64,000 bases of DNA. It comes from Larix kaempferi. Taxonomy: Eukaryota; Streptophyta; Pinopsida; Pinales; Pinaceae. The stretch is taken from the NCBI GenBank assembly GCA_027924585.1, contig BSBM01000125.1:625001-689000 (forward strand), in the 5' to 3' direction. The notes under the pieces were generated by a model. It made no database searches, was not told the origin of the DNA, and saw nothing but the letters and a program-made list of their open reading frames with translations. The position numbers and the translations under genes were made by a program. Shown here in pieces: positions 23,401-35,005 of this stretch. Position 1 is the stretch's first letter. Every line of letters starts with the position of its first letter.

Positions 23401-24284
23401 TCCATTTTGCAGGCCTCAACCAACCTTCCTTCCCCTCGGCCTTCTCCCTTGATCCTTGGTTGCCCATCCAAGCCCTTATTATCTCCTACCTTTCCCTTTT
23501 ACCAACCTATTTTTAAGCCCCATCTCAGGTCTGCCATTAAGGCAGCCTGTCACCTCTGCTGCTATCCTAAAGCCTGTCACAAAAGATAACATAAAGACCA
23601 CCAAAAAGGTTAGCAAGTATTAGTTACACTTGTAACAAAGGCACTTAAATATTGTCTAGTAAAGAGTGGCATAAAGGACTGTAGTTTGTTACTGTTTACA
23701 GGATTTGTAAATCAGACCTGATTCATAAAGTTAAAGTGCTCAAATTGCTACCCGGATTGCTCTTTTAATTGAATTTGGTTTGGCACATAGCTCAAGATAC
23801 TAAGTACTGTTTCACATCATAATTGTTTGAGAATCAGTGAATGAATCTTTGTCTAAGTGTATTGTTTACTATTGGAGATCACTATACTAAATTGGTTATT
23901 ACTATTGAAATTACCTTAATTACATCTATTGCAGCAGTGCTCAGACATTTGCTTCTTCCTTACATGAATGATCACATCTCCAAGACAATTGTTTCATGAA
24001 GAAAGCTCTGCTATGACAGTAATATGTTTACTTTGGTTTGATAACACATATAGACATTCATATTTCCATAGTATGTCTTCTTCATTCTCTATTTTGACTC
24101 CATAAAGGCATTGATCTATACTTGAGGTTGTGGAAGGTATTAGGTGTGGTTATTGAGAGGCACTCAAATAAGGGCTCTCCCTTGGAGGTCAAGACTCTCC
24201 GAAGAAGTTAAAGATTTGTGATCGAGGTGACATTGGGTCACAAGTCCTTGCATGTGCTTACTAGGCACTAGCCCTGCTCGTTTG
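23401..24284. other. right part of the insertion in LINE-B, no gene
   Basis: Nothing recognisable is seen before LINE homology resumes at about 24285. Confidence 0.35.
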
Positions 24285-25539
24285 TCCGGTAACAGCAGGG
24301 AAGGAGTCCCTCTGGTAAAATGGTCAAAAATTTCTATGCCTGGGAGTTTAGGGGGCTAGGGGCTTAAAAACATTTTCCTATTCTCCCAATCACTTGCCGC
24401 CTAGAGTCTTTGGAGATTGATCCATAATTTCTCCCTTTGGGACAAGATAATGAAGTCCAAATATCTAAGTGGTTTGACGATGGAACGGTTCCATATCCCT
24501 CGTAAATCCTCCCAGAAGGGCTCCATTTTTTGGAAGGCCTTGGTGTCTTCCTTTGAACAGATAGGCCATTGGACATCCTGGAAAATAGGTAATGAGGGTA
24601 AATTCAGGCCGGGAGAGGAGCCTTGGATAGGCTCAGAAGATCGCTTTCGCCTGTATCCTAATCTAGTGCAACGCCTTTGAGACCAGAACCTATATTTCCT
24701 AGTTGATGTTTAGATGCAAGGCCCTCAAACAATCGAGCGATCTGGATGGAAATCTGCCTCGGACCTTGGTCTACAAGACGATGAAGCTAAGGAATGGCAC
24801 AAATGTGTCTCCCTATTGATATCCAATTTTGTGTTTTTGTGCCGAAGAGGTGCATTCTACAGCCCAGTAGGGGAGATGTGTAACTCCTTCTATGCTCATC
24901 CTTGAGCTAACACGTGTCATTTTTTAAAAAATAATAAAATATTATAAAAAATAACATGTCAACTCAAATTAGATTTAAAACATTCTACGACATATATAAA
25001 ACTACACAATTTAGATAAATTAAAACCCTTCCTTCATGAGGAAAGGGTTGATCAACATTTGCACTCTAAAAAAGGGGTTTGCACCTTGAGACATTTGATC
25101 GCTCTCGGCGCTTGGTAGATCCCCTTTTAAGATGGATCTATGTTGGTTATCTAACAAAGAAGAAGACTCTCTGGCTTGGTCGAAAAATCCAAACTCGGGC
25201 CATTTCACGGAGAAACTTGGTTATAAAGCAATGGCTGAACTTCACTTCCAAAAAAATAAAGAATAGTGGTGGGAATGCATCTAGAAGTTCCTTGACCCAT
25301 CAAAGTTTAAAATTGTCTTGTGGTTGGCTCTAAATCAAAAGCTTCTTCTATGGTAAAATGGTTTGAAAAGAGGGTGGATAGGCCCTAATAGATGTGCTCT
25401 TTGCAAAGTTAACAAGGAATCCTTTTTGCATCTTTTCATCCCATGCCCATATGCAGCTCATGTATGGGAGTTGGTTGCAAAAGACTTAAAGCCTAGGATG
25501 CAGTGGACTCGACTGTCGTTGGAGCTCAATGTTCAAATG

Positions 25540-26231
25540 TGGTATCAAGCATAATAGCAAATACGGCCGTATTGGCAGTTGCTGTATGGAAATTCGGACC
25601 AGGTTAAAAATACGGCAAACATTTAGGATGATACGGTTCGGTACAATCAACTATTTATTTACCCACTTTTGAACAAACTGAATTGGAATCGAATTCATAT
25701 TGATACAATAAAATATAAAACTCCAAAGCATGGCTGATTAATAAAAAGATTTATTTAAGAAAAAACTTTAACATACTATTTTAATTTAGTGTTAGTATAT
25801 GTTATACTGTTATACTTTTATATCATTTGCGCTATTACTATTACATGTAGTTTTTTATTTAAGTTTTATTTTATTACATGTAGTTTTTTATCTAAGTTTT
25901 ATTTTATATGATTGTTATTTTAATTTTACATTTTAGTATTTATTATTTATCAAAAAGTAAATTTATGTAGTTTTTTTGTTTTCATTTTTTTAAGTCATTT
26001 TATATAAAAATAGATTTGTGTAGTTTAAAGTTTTCAATGAAAAATGAATGAGATGTTAAAATTTGGAATGATTATGTATAATTTTATTTTATTTTTAAAT
26101 TAAAATTGCATGTTTTTTGTATTTATAAAATGTCTACTCCCGTATTTTAGTCGTACTTGATTTTTTTTATTACGTATTTTTTCGGTATCGTATTCAAATC
26201 CGTACTCGAATCTTGCTACTATGGTATCAAG
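25540..26231. mobile_element. 672-bp TIR element with 10-bp target duplication
   Basis: TGGTATCAAG occurs on both sides (25540-25549 and 26222-26231), framing 25550-26221 inside LINE-B coding sequence. The ends are imperfectly inverted: TAATAGCAA plus ATACGG on the left, and TAGTAGCAA plus GTACGG read inward from the right. A perfect palindrome, AATACGGCCGTATT (25560-25573), lies just inside the left end. Target duplications of 9-10 bp with short TIRs fit a non-autonomous Mutator-like element. No transposase is encoded; the interior is very AT-rich. Confidence 0.65.
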
Positions 26232-26412
26232 ACACGACTGTCAAAAGTTTCAAAGCCTTTCCCAGCATTTTTGTATACAGCAATTGGTGGGTCTGTAACT
26301 CCATCATTTTTCAAGAAAATGATGTACCCATGGCCTCTACAGCAAGTTCGATTTCACAGCTTTCTCAAGAATATTTGATGTAGCCGAAAGAGCCCAAACA
26401 TCGGACTCTAAT

Positions 26413-26526
26413 CATGCCTATTTGCTAATCCCTTGGGAGTTCTTTGATGGGGCCAGTCAAGGCCAACCTCATGCCTATTTGCTAATCCCTTGGGAGTTCT
26501 TTGATGGGGCCAGTCAAGGCCAACCG
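26413..26526 (+). repeat. 57-bp exact tandem duplication in RNase H
   Basis: Two copies of 57 bases (26413-26469 and 26470-26526) give a 19-residue in-frame duplication that includes the FDGAS active-site motif. I see no difference between the copies, so the event is recent relative to the LINE. Confidence 0.9.
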
Positions 26527-27191
26527 GCAATTTGTGGAGTTGGGGTCATGCTTTTCCTAAATTTCTCACTATTTTCTCATTCATTATGCCCTGGAAGGGG
26601 GTACCAATATGAAGGCAGAATTTGCAGCTTTATGGACTCTTGTCCATTTCACGTCTATGAAAAATATCAATCGGCTTCAAGTCATGGGTAATTCCAAAAC
26701 CAGGTTTCTTCAGCATATTCTCCAGCAAATCCAGGTTTCTTTGCAATCCATCCAATGGACAAACTTGACCCACATTTATAGAGGGCTCAACAGAAAAGGC
26801 CAAGGAACTCTCAAAAGAGGCCCTTACACTGCAATCTGGTACTTTCTACATTGCTGAATTTGTGGATGACGAGGAAGTGGTCGCTGTGGCATTCCATTAC
26901 AAATATTTTTGATAACCAGATTTTTATTTCTGAATATATTTTAACTGTTTCATATCCAAGGAAGACTGTAGTGTTATTTATGTTTTGAAAGACAGTCAGA
27001 AAGACTGAAAAATTCAGTTCACTAGTAGTCGAGGGCGATGGGTACTCTTATGTTTTTACAGTTTTTTTGTTTTGGATCAGTCCTTTGGACCATCAGATGT
27101 ATATTCTCCAAGAATATAAAGATGTTTTTCTTTCGGAAATATATATACATATATATTTAGAAAGAGAGAGAGAGAGAGTTTAAAAAAAAAA

Positions 27192-29360
27192 ATCAAATAT
27201 GCATATCAATGAATCTGATGACAAACAATGAATCTAATGATGAACCTTATCCGAATCTCATCAATAAATTCAAATTCGAATTATATTTTATCATTGCTAG
27301 ACTCAAACTCAAACCATGTGACTTGGTATTTATATATTTTCAATTTTCTAAATAGAATGAGAAATATAATTGTTATAGTCTATTGCAGATTTATCATTTA
27401 TGATTTATTAATTATTAATTTATTATGTTACTTTGTTATATATTAGTCTAGATTATAAAATTTTAATAATTTATGATTAAGCTTGCATGTATTCTTATTC
27501 AAATTTTGTACTACTTCTACATAGGCGTCTCCCACATTGCCCCACTCCCAGAAATTTGGTGGAACGTTTTATATATGTATATATGTATGATGCAGACTTA
27601 TCCAATACAAAGTTAAATAGTACATAGATATAAGATCCTATCCTCCCAAGTTGCATGAAAGCCCCTAATGTATTATACTGTCTAGTTATTACTTATCCCC
27701 TACTTCAACATAGCTTTCATATAATACCCATATTAACAGGCCATGCCTTTATTAAAACAAAGTAAACAAATGGGTTTTAAACTTTTACTGTTGTTGAGAC
27801 TTCTAAAGTAAAAGATTTAAAGTATTCCAGCATCAAGGTTGAAACTTGAGTAGTACCAATGCCCATCATATCAAATTTTATTTACCTTGAATACTACTGT
27901 AAATTATATTTACCTTGAATACTACTCTTAAACAAACAAATTTTACAGATACCTACACATTAAAAAATTTTAAAAACATGTGAATATATGTGGTAATTAA
28001 TATCATACATATATCATGAATCATTCTATATATAAATGTACTTAAGTCTGTTGTGCAACCATAATAGTGAACACATGTAAACAGCATTATTAAATACACC
28101 TCTATAAATTTATTTCTTTGATAACAACCTTTTGATGAATACATATTTCAACATTTTTAATCTCTAGTTTAAGGCATGTATAGTTGAAGAGTACAGATTT
28201 CAACAGGGTAAAGTGGCAGGTGGCAGTTGCCTTGTGGGGCAAGGTCAGTGACACTCTCCCTCTCTAGGCGAAAGATAACATAAACCTCAAAATTGAAAAT
28301 TCCCTTCAGAAATATACACATGCTCGTCTACAGAAAATATGGAGTTCAAAGGAACATATCCATATCCTCGTACTCTGGAATAACCATTTGGAGGCAGTAG
28401 ACACAAAGTATAAAATGTACACCAATCTGTGCATAAATCTTTTCCTACACAATCTTACTGCTAATGCAGAGGAGTTGATCCTTGCCGCCATTTGGTTCGA
28501 ATATTTGCTGGAATATACATTATCTACACGCAGTCTTGAATATGCCATGTTATCTATATATTTCATATTTGGCCAGAACCATCAAAATTGGTCTTGCTTG
28601 CCTTTGCAGTTAGAATTTTCTTAACTGCTTGCACTATATTAAATTTAGCAATAATTCATGAATGACTCGTTTGGATATGTGCAATACAAATAAATATTTA
28701 ACCAAAATACGGAGGATAGTCATGGGATTTTTTTTCTTTTGATAAGATGCTTCCTATTATTACCCTGTGGTAAGTGCCCTTCCTCGTTCTCGAAGTACTA
28801 TAATGGAATGCAGCGAGCTTATAACACTCTAAAAAGATCCTTTTCATTGCGAGGTAACGAAAGGGGTGTATGTTCCATTAAAACAACCCCGAACTTGCAC
28901 CTGACCCCCAGCTGCATGAATGGCCCTCTTGAACAGGCGAGGTGACCCACGACAGGTAAAACGTGTCTTCGGGGGATTTCGTATGGGAAAGTGACTCTAA
29001 ACATAGCCAGAAGATCCCCGACGAAATACTAAAAGGTAGAGTTGCAGAGACAAATTTTCAGTCTGTATCGGCAATAAAAGCAAGCATAAATCATCAGCCC
29101 TAGAAAGGAACCCCAAATCGTCAACAGACACCGATGAAGATTCTCAAAAAAAACATAAAGATGTGAATCTAACCCAAACGTACCAGAAAAAATAACAGAA
29201 ATACACAATGAATAAACCTAAAAACCCTGATCGCATCCATAACCTCGAATAAACCCCAATCCCATGCCATCAGTAGATACTATTGTTGTTTCAAAGGGAT
29301 TTTAAGTTCTGATATTATTTAAGAGATTCAAACTCTTGTACAGAACTAAAAGCGGCAAGA
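27192..29360. other. AT-rich sequence, probably intron 1 of the DCP5-like gene
   Basis: It lies immediately downstream of the minus-strand exon at 29366-29549, so it would be intronic. No second exon is seen here. A GC-richer patch at 28780-29000 is open in both directions without a recognisable domain. Confidence 0.4.
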
Positions 29361-29368
29361 CTTACCGT
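29361..29368 (-). promoter_or_regulatory. 5' splice site of DCP5-like exon 1
   Basis: ACG|GTAAG reads on the minus strand (intron begins at 29365). It is a strong consensus donor exactly where the LSm14 frame leaves its family alignment. Confidence 0.8.
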
Positions 29369-29549
29369 CCTGTAGAGCAATATTGGAGTTTTGGGTGTCG
29401 ATGGTGAAAAGAATGCCCTCGTAACGTATTTCGCTCTTTGATGTCAAGCTGATGAGACTGCCGATGTATGAATCGGCCGTCGTACCCGTGGCAGACCCAC
29501 CATTACCATTACCACTCCCGCTGCCGCTACTGCTGCTCGGCTCCCCCAT
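29366..29549 (-). CDS. DCP5: DCP5/LSM14-type decapping activator, first coding exon
   Basis: The 61 codons begin MGEPSSSSG with a Ser/Gly-rich leader and then enter the LSm14 domain: [37 protein letters not shown]. This matches the start of plant DCP5, an mRNA decapping activator and translational repressor of P-bodies, whose next residues are normally VRSFGTEG. The exon ends GACG before GTAAGT, leaving a first base G that suits a Val codon split in phase 1. The FDF and RGG parts would lie on later exons, which I cannot find in the rest of the window to the left. The start at 29549 is preferred over in-frame upstream codons because a TATA box lies between them. Either intron 1 is longer than 29 kb or this is a truncated copy. 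Confidence 0.85.
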
Positions 29550-29623
29550 CTTCGTCGTCGTCGTCTGCACTGTCGTGATGTGATGTTTTGCTCTTCTGGA
29601 CTCAGATCCAACTAAGCCTTCAG

Positions 29624-29632
29624 ATTTATATA
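29624..29632 (-). promoter_or_regulatory. TATA box of DCP5-like gene
   Basis: TATATAAAT on the minus strand lies about 75 bases upstream of the ATG at 29549, placing a start site near 29595-29600 and a short 5' UTR that holds a GAC trinucleotide run. This argues that the longer open frame reaching 29744 is promoter DNA, not protein. Confidence 0.6.
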
Positions 29633-29930
29633 TCTTCCACACAAAATTAAAATTTGGTTTTTCAATTTCAAAGTGCCCATTCAGTTGACCTTTGGGATAA
29701 CATTTTATTATAAGGCGCTCGCTCTCCTCTTTTGGTTCATCCACATTCCCGTCATGTACACCAAAGGGATCGAGTTCTCTCTCTTTCTAAGATGCTAAAA
29801 AGTTTTCTCTATGAAGGTGGTTTGGTTGATTGTGGCCTCTCTTTTGATTGATTTCGGTCCCCTTTATATGAATGAATAAAAGTTGGATGCGTTCATGGTA
29901 TGTTTTAAAGTACCCTTATTCTCTTCTTCT

Positions 29931-30072
29931 TTTTCCTCTTTTATTACACCATGTGGGAGAGATTGTTACAAATTTGTTTTCCTCTTTTATTACACCATGT
30001 CAAAGAGATCGATACAATTTTTTTTTCCTCTTTTATTACACCATGTCAAAGAGATTGATACAAATTTGTGTG
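29931..30072 (-). repeat. 46-bp tandem repeat, 3 copies, upstream of DCP5-like promoter
   Basis: Three units begin at about 29935, 29981 and 30027 (CCTCTTTTATTACACCATGT in each). They lie about 300-450 bases upstream of the TATA box. Units 2 and 3 are closer to each other than to unit 1. A role in expression is possible but not shown. Confidence 0.85.
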
Positions 30073-30654
30073 AGAGGTTGTAATGAGGATCTTTCAATGG
30101 TTTTAAAGTTAAAAAGTTAATTAGGTAAATTTGAACAAGAACATTTTTTAGTTAATGTGAAGCTCGGTGATGGGTTAAAAAAATAGTGAATATAGGACCT
30201 AGTTTTGAGTTTTTTTGGGGGGGAAATAAACATGTAGATTATCTTTTGCTTGAATAATTTGAAGATAGAAGATTCTTAGACTAGTTTTAGTTTGATTTCT
30301 AGATAAGAAAATTTTGATGTTGCTCATACATTTTAACATTGTTGATGGGTAGTCAATTATAGGTTAAATAGCTTGAAATCTTTTATCTTGATAATTGATT
30401 TACTTACGAGCCTTAATTTGATTGGCACATTACTCACTTTATTTTATAATCAGTGGTTGTGAAAACTGAAGGACAAGTTCAACAATATATTATGTGTGTG
30501 TTGGTCGATTCTCCTCTTGGTTGAATCCTTAATTTATATCGACAAGAGAAACTAAAATTTATCCTTTTTAGGTATGGTCATGCAATTAAAGAAAGTATAA
30601 TAGCAAATCAAACTAAAAGTCATAACAAGAGGCAACTAAAGCCATTCAATAACT

Positions 30655-31264
30655 AGCACAACCACTTAACATGTGGTCGGTGAACATCGATAGGTCACAA
30701 GTTAAGTGTCACGAACAAGTTACTTGTTCTCCATGCGTAGTTGCACGAATTAGTCGTTATCCATGCATCAACTATGAGTTATTCATGCATCAACTATGAG
30801 TTATCCATGATAGCTACCAGTTATTTTTATATATTTTTTTTATAATTATTTATTTTGAATTTGGAACGACTGACATAAAATCAATCTGGACAATACACTT
30901 GTCTCATCCTCGTGCAATATGGGAAAAGCATAGGTGCCAGTCCACCCCAAATTCTAAGACACTGGCACAGCCACTTAACTTGTGGTTAGCGAATAGCGAT
31001 AGGCCAAGTTAAGTGTCACAAATAAATAACAAATTATCTACCATCAAGCCACTTATCCATGCATCAGCTAAGAGTTATCCATGTATTAGTTACCAGTTAT
31101 CCATGCATCAACTGCTAGTTATTTTTTATATTCTTTTTCCTTTTATAATTGTTTATTTCAAATTTTGAATGACTACCATAAAATCAATCTGGACAGTACA
31201 CTTCTCTCGCCATCGTGCAATCTAGGAAAAGCATAGATGTTAGTCCACCCCAAATTCTAAGATA
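30655..31264. repeat. diverged ~309-bp tandem duplication
   Basis: The block beginning CACAACCACTTAACATGTGG at 30657 recurs as CACAGCCACTTAACTTGTGG at 30966. Both blocks share AAAATCAATCTGGACA and AGTCCACCCCAAATTCTAAG near their ends. Inside are shorter repeats of GTTATCCATGCATCAACT. No coding content is seen. Confidence 0.85.
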
Positions 31265-32149
31265 TAAACACCTATCAGTGTAATAATAAACCCCTATCGA
31301 TGTAAATATAAACACCTATCGACGTAATTATTTTCCAGATGATAAGTAAGTTAAAAAAATATGTGTAGTGTAGGGCTTTGCAATGGTTTTAAGGATTTGA
31401 GTTGGTTGTGTGTGTGCCTCGCCTATCTATGTCACATTTACTTCCCATATTTACTCATTAAATTTAGCCTTGGTGAGCCCTATCTAATCGTCGGTGTTGA
31501 CATAGGGTTAGCAAGGAGCCCTAAATGGCCTTGCCCTACCTGATAGTAGATCTATTGATTCATTTGTTGGAGTTATTTGTAGTGGGAACCCTAGCAAAAG
31601 TAACAATTAATGGTACCCTAAAAGGAATAAAAAAAGCTTGCTCCAAAATTCTATCGCAAGGTAACTCTAACTATAAGGAAACCTTGGTTGATATTTCAAT
31701 CTCTAAATATGATAAAATATGTGTTGGTTTTTATGGAAGAAGCCTTAATGATATAATACTTTGTGGGTTAGGCTATGCATGAATTGGTCATTGGGAGTTG
31801 GGTGTTGGGTCGAGGAGGTTTAGGAATCACATGGGTGGCATTATATCCTTGCCTAGAGCCTTGGCAACAGTTATTTTCTATTTCAATTTGTTGGTGTAGT
31901 CCATGTACATTAAGTTATCACTCACGATGCTTGGGTTTGCTATAACACATTGATTGTGTTTTTCTTATGGGGTGATGGATCTCAACACACTAAAGGACCT
32001 AGTTATCTTGTATAATTTGGGTTGAATTAATAGGCATTTATATGCAACTTTGGCCTTTCCTGGAGCATATTTATGTGCATGTCAATGGATTTATTTTCCA
32101 CAAGCCCTCGCATCTTTTTATCCCTGGGCCTTAAAGAAGGGTGTGTCTT
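31265..32149. other. spacer, no supported gene
   Basis: A short ATCGA(T/C)GTAA tandem motif occurs at 31290-31325. The 85-codon frame 31525-31782 has no recognised domain. Confidence 0.35.
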
Positions 32150-35005
32150 AGACTTAACCTATCTAAAGACCTAAAAGAATTTGTTGTGATTAGGATTGGG
32201 GAAAAAATGCTAACATGGATTATTAGATGCATAAATATTGTCAAACATTGATTATTTATTGTGTACCTATACACAACATATCATGTACATGACTTATTTC
32301 GTTTTTAAGCTCATGAATCTAATTTAGGATATTAAATTATTTAGAATTGTTAGTTCTATCAATGGCTCATCACTAAATTAGATCAAGATATTAGTTAAGC
32401 TCATTAATGACCTGCCACTAAGTTAGAGGAGGGTCATTAGTTGGCATCTATATTAGAAGGAGCCTTCCTCCCCACTTGTAATAATTCATTTATTATCAGT
32501 ACAATCAATCTTGATCGAGTACCAATTACATGGAAATGCCTTCCTCCAACTTTTATGAGTTGCAAGTGCATTTCAGTGCTTGGGTTCACAAGTGCTCCCA
32601 AATCTTTGTTGTCTTTCATTAGTGTTTATTGTTGGAAGGAACCTACACCGCTAACCTTAATGTATTTTTCTTTCTTGAGTTTGGAAAAGGACGAGGCCCA
32701 GTTTAACAACGTGTAAAGATGTTCCATCTTCGTTATTTGAACACTTAATTTTCACTTCCAGAGCATTGATGATAAAATGCATGAATGTTCATCATTGGTC
32801 AAATATGAACCTTGGACAACCTCGACTACTTAGATTACTCAAGTACAGTATAGTTCTCAAGCCAATGCTGACAATGATGGTGAGCGAACATGAGTGGCTT
32901 GTAGGAATAACCAAAATAAAAAATAAAATGGTGCTTTAAAGGCTCCTCTCAACGAAGCCATGATGTCAATTACCTTTATCGAGCCTCAAGCCCTCTATTA
33001 AAAAGGCAATGCTTGCCTATCCTTATGCTTTCCTTATGAGGTGTCAACCATAAGGCTCATTCTGCACCCCCATTACTCAATCCCCCGATGGATGATATGA
33101 CTAGTCGCCTTCTTAAGAGGAAAAGAGCCATTACTTTGGACCATTAGTTTTCATTCCATACCACTTCAAAAAATCCAAACCCTTGTGGAGAGCTAAATGA
33201 CCTTCATTGCTAATAGTTATTAATGAAATTTTTTTCATGGAATGTTTGGGGCATAATCGACCTTAGTAGAAAAAACATAGTATGACGTATTTGGACATTT
33301 ATTTATGAGCTTGGTATTATGTTTTGCAATAAATTAAAATTATGTGTTTTTTAAAGGACAATCGTGCTTGTAAGATAAGCTCAATGTTTTGTATTATCAT
33401 TGTAGTCATAGTGAAGGCGGGGGAGATGTTACTACTTCGATATATCCTTAGTTTGCTTCTATATTCATAGGGTGAGGGATAAACACCAATCAAATGTTTA
33501 TTTGGACTTTTCTTAATTTAAGTAGTCAAACATCAGGACTAAACAACATTGATGCCTCCTGGTCCAGAGAAAGAGCAATATGCTTGAGATGGATGGTTGA
33601 TGATTCATTATAACCCTTTAGTTATCTTGTGGTGAATGTATATGGTTGAGAAACTCCAAAATAAAAGCACATTACTAGTTCAAATCTCACCTAGAGAGAA
33701 GGAAGTGTGGTTTAATATGGAACCTAAACTAAGGCTCTACAACCCTAACATATTTTGGCACCATAATTTGGTGGAGTTGTGGTTTACATGTAATAATTTA
33801 TACAAAAGGCATGGATAGATGATGAAGAGACTAGATAGAGTTATGCTCTTTGATCAAAATTCCTTTTCTTTTGATGTTTTTGGTGGAAGGGTAGTTCATG
33901 TTTGTTGCAATGGGCACATTATCTGACCGTTAACCCATCTCATTCATCGTGTTTTAATGTACATAAAAAATAAATATGTAGAACCCAAGTCATCGATAAT
34001 GTCTCTTGTCTTAAAAATCCTATTTGTATTATATCAGGCCGAGGGGATATAAAGGGTGGATTGTATGATGAGAGAATGCCATTTCCCAAATTATGGGCTT
34101 CCTTTGAGGGCTTGGCCACTATCTTGCAAATCTCCATAAAAAAAATGCAACAAAATTTTTCATAATAGTTTATGTGACATTTAAAAGCAAGATCATACAA
34201 CCACCATTCCTCGAAATTGGTGAAGATTCAAGCATCCTTGCACTAGATGAGGTGGGAGACATGCCAACTAAATCATTCTTCATATTCTTTGCCACTAAGG
34301 GAGACAAGGAAAACACAGTTTCTCCCAAAACATTGATGGTGCAAGTGAGTAGCCATGAGGAGATTCAAACCGAATTTATCATTTACTATAAATTTGTTTT
34401 TCAATCTTAGGAGTGGACTAAGGAAGGTGAAGTAGCCATTCAAAAATGGTTCCATGTAATTTTAAATTAGTTGTATAAGGAACATCTAAGGGTCTATGAG
34501 TTAAAATCAACTTTAGATGAGTTGACAACATTATTTTGATATATGGTTGATGACAAAGCCCTTATATTGGATGGGTTCCTTTATGAGTTTTACAAAGCAA
34601 CATGGGAGTTTTTTTTTCCTAAACTAGTACACACAAAGTTTCGAACTGGTGACTTAACACGAGGAGTGCCCTAACAATACACCCATTCACCGTCTATTCT
34701 ACGTCCCGTGGGAAAGCAACATGGAAGTTTGTTATGCCTAACCTCTTGCAAGTTTACAAGCATATAATGAAGACACAAAGCTTGGGAGTTGGCATAGACT
34801 AGGGTCTTATCAAATTCATTCTTAGGGAAATATATCGCAAGCTCATCACGTGCTAAAGAAATTTTACATTATTAAATACCTCCTATGATATCTAGCCAAG
34901 GCATTATCACTACATATTAATCACATTTTTTCCGAAAATAATTAATCGAAATAAACTAGTTTTATTTGAGATCGATTAATATTAGATAATGTTATTGTGA
35001 TGATA
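32150..35005 (+). pseudogene. LINE-C: degraded L1 ORF1 tail, endonuclease and RT
   Basis: Scattered but collinear L1 pieces are readable: LRLNLSKDLKEFVVIRIGEK (ORF1 region before the zinc knuckle, about 32160), FFSWNVWGIIDLSRKNIV (endonuclease start, about 33225), then DKALILDGFLYEFYKATWEF and, after a SINE insertion, PNLLQVYKHIMKTQSLG, GLIKFILREIYRKLIT, FTLLNTSYDI and DRLILDNVIV (reverse transcriptase fingers and palm, to about 35005). Stops and shifts are frequent. The 3' half of the RT onward is absent. The LDGFLYEFYK form differs from LINE-B's PDGFTSNLFHH, so LINE-C is another L1 lineage. Confidence 0.7.
34594..34730 (-). mobile_element. short SINE with 18-bp target duplication inside LINE-C RT
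   Basis: AAAGCAACATGG(G/A)AGTTT occurs at 34594-34611 and 34713-34730 with one mismatch, framing 101 bases. On the minus strand the insert starts CCCACGGGACG, contains a B box CAGTTCGAAACTT and ends GGAAAAAAA against the duplication, all as expected of a tRNA-derived SINE mobilised by LINE machinery. Removing it restores the LINE-C reading frame (KATW-F/V region). Confidence 0.8.

Larger units (their letters stand above)
24285..26912 (+). pseudogene. LINE-B ORF2, 3' part: thumb, zf-RVT and RNase H
   Basis: The frame resumes with the post-RT segment (VPLVKWSKISMPGSLGG, then a stop, SLWRLIHNFSLWDKIMKSKYL). The zinc-binding zf-RVT domain follows (KFKIVLWLALNQKLLLW, GWIGPNRCALCKVNKESFLHLFIPCPYAAHVW, 25205-25480), then the TIR insertion. 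RNase H begins WEFFDGAS (catalytic Asp), continues NMKAEFAALW (catalytic Glu) and VMGNSKTRF, where the conserved Asp of GDS is Asn. It ends KELSKEALTLQSGTFYIAEF to a stop at 26910-26912. Several stops and a frameshift near 26795 disable it. RNase H is C-terminal here, with no long extension, unlike LINE-A. Confidence 0.8.
15545..27191 (+). mobile_element. LINE-B: two-ORF plant L1, interrupted by two insertions
   Basis: The element retains a GC-rich 5' region, ORF1 (DUF4283 and zinc knuckle), ORF2 endonuclease and the start of reverse transcriptase to 18555. It resumes at about 24285 with the post-RT region, zinc-binding domain and RNase H, a 3' untranslated region, a GA microsatellite (27163-27178) and poly(A) at 27182-27191. 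The core of the reverse transcriptase (roughly 450 residues) is missing and 5.7 kb of other repeats lies in its place. A TIR element sits at 25550-26221. A weak possible target duplication is CATATCATTGA near 15527 against CATATCAATGA after the tail; this is not secure. Confidence 0.8.

Noticed and set aside
23034-23516. Proline-rich 160-codon ORF
   Set aside because: Explained by the 42-bp minisatellite; no promoter, introns or domain.
26413-26526. Two separate RNase H start motifs from two LINE copies
   Set aside because: The 57-bp units are exact and adjacent, so a local tandem duplication is simpler.
28739-29004. Second exon of the DCP5-like gene in the GC-richer patch
   Set aside because: The minus-strand translation shows no VRSFGTEG-like continuation of the LSm14 domain, and the patch is open on both strands.
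29550-29744. N-terminal extension of the DCP5-like protein (in-frame codons from 29744)
   Set aside because: A TATA box at 29624-29632 lies inside it and the family starts near the 29549 ATG with a Ser/Gly-rich leader.
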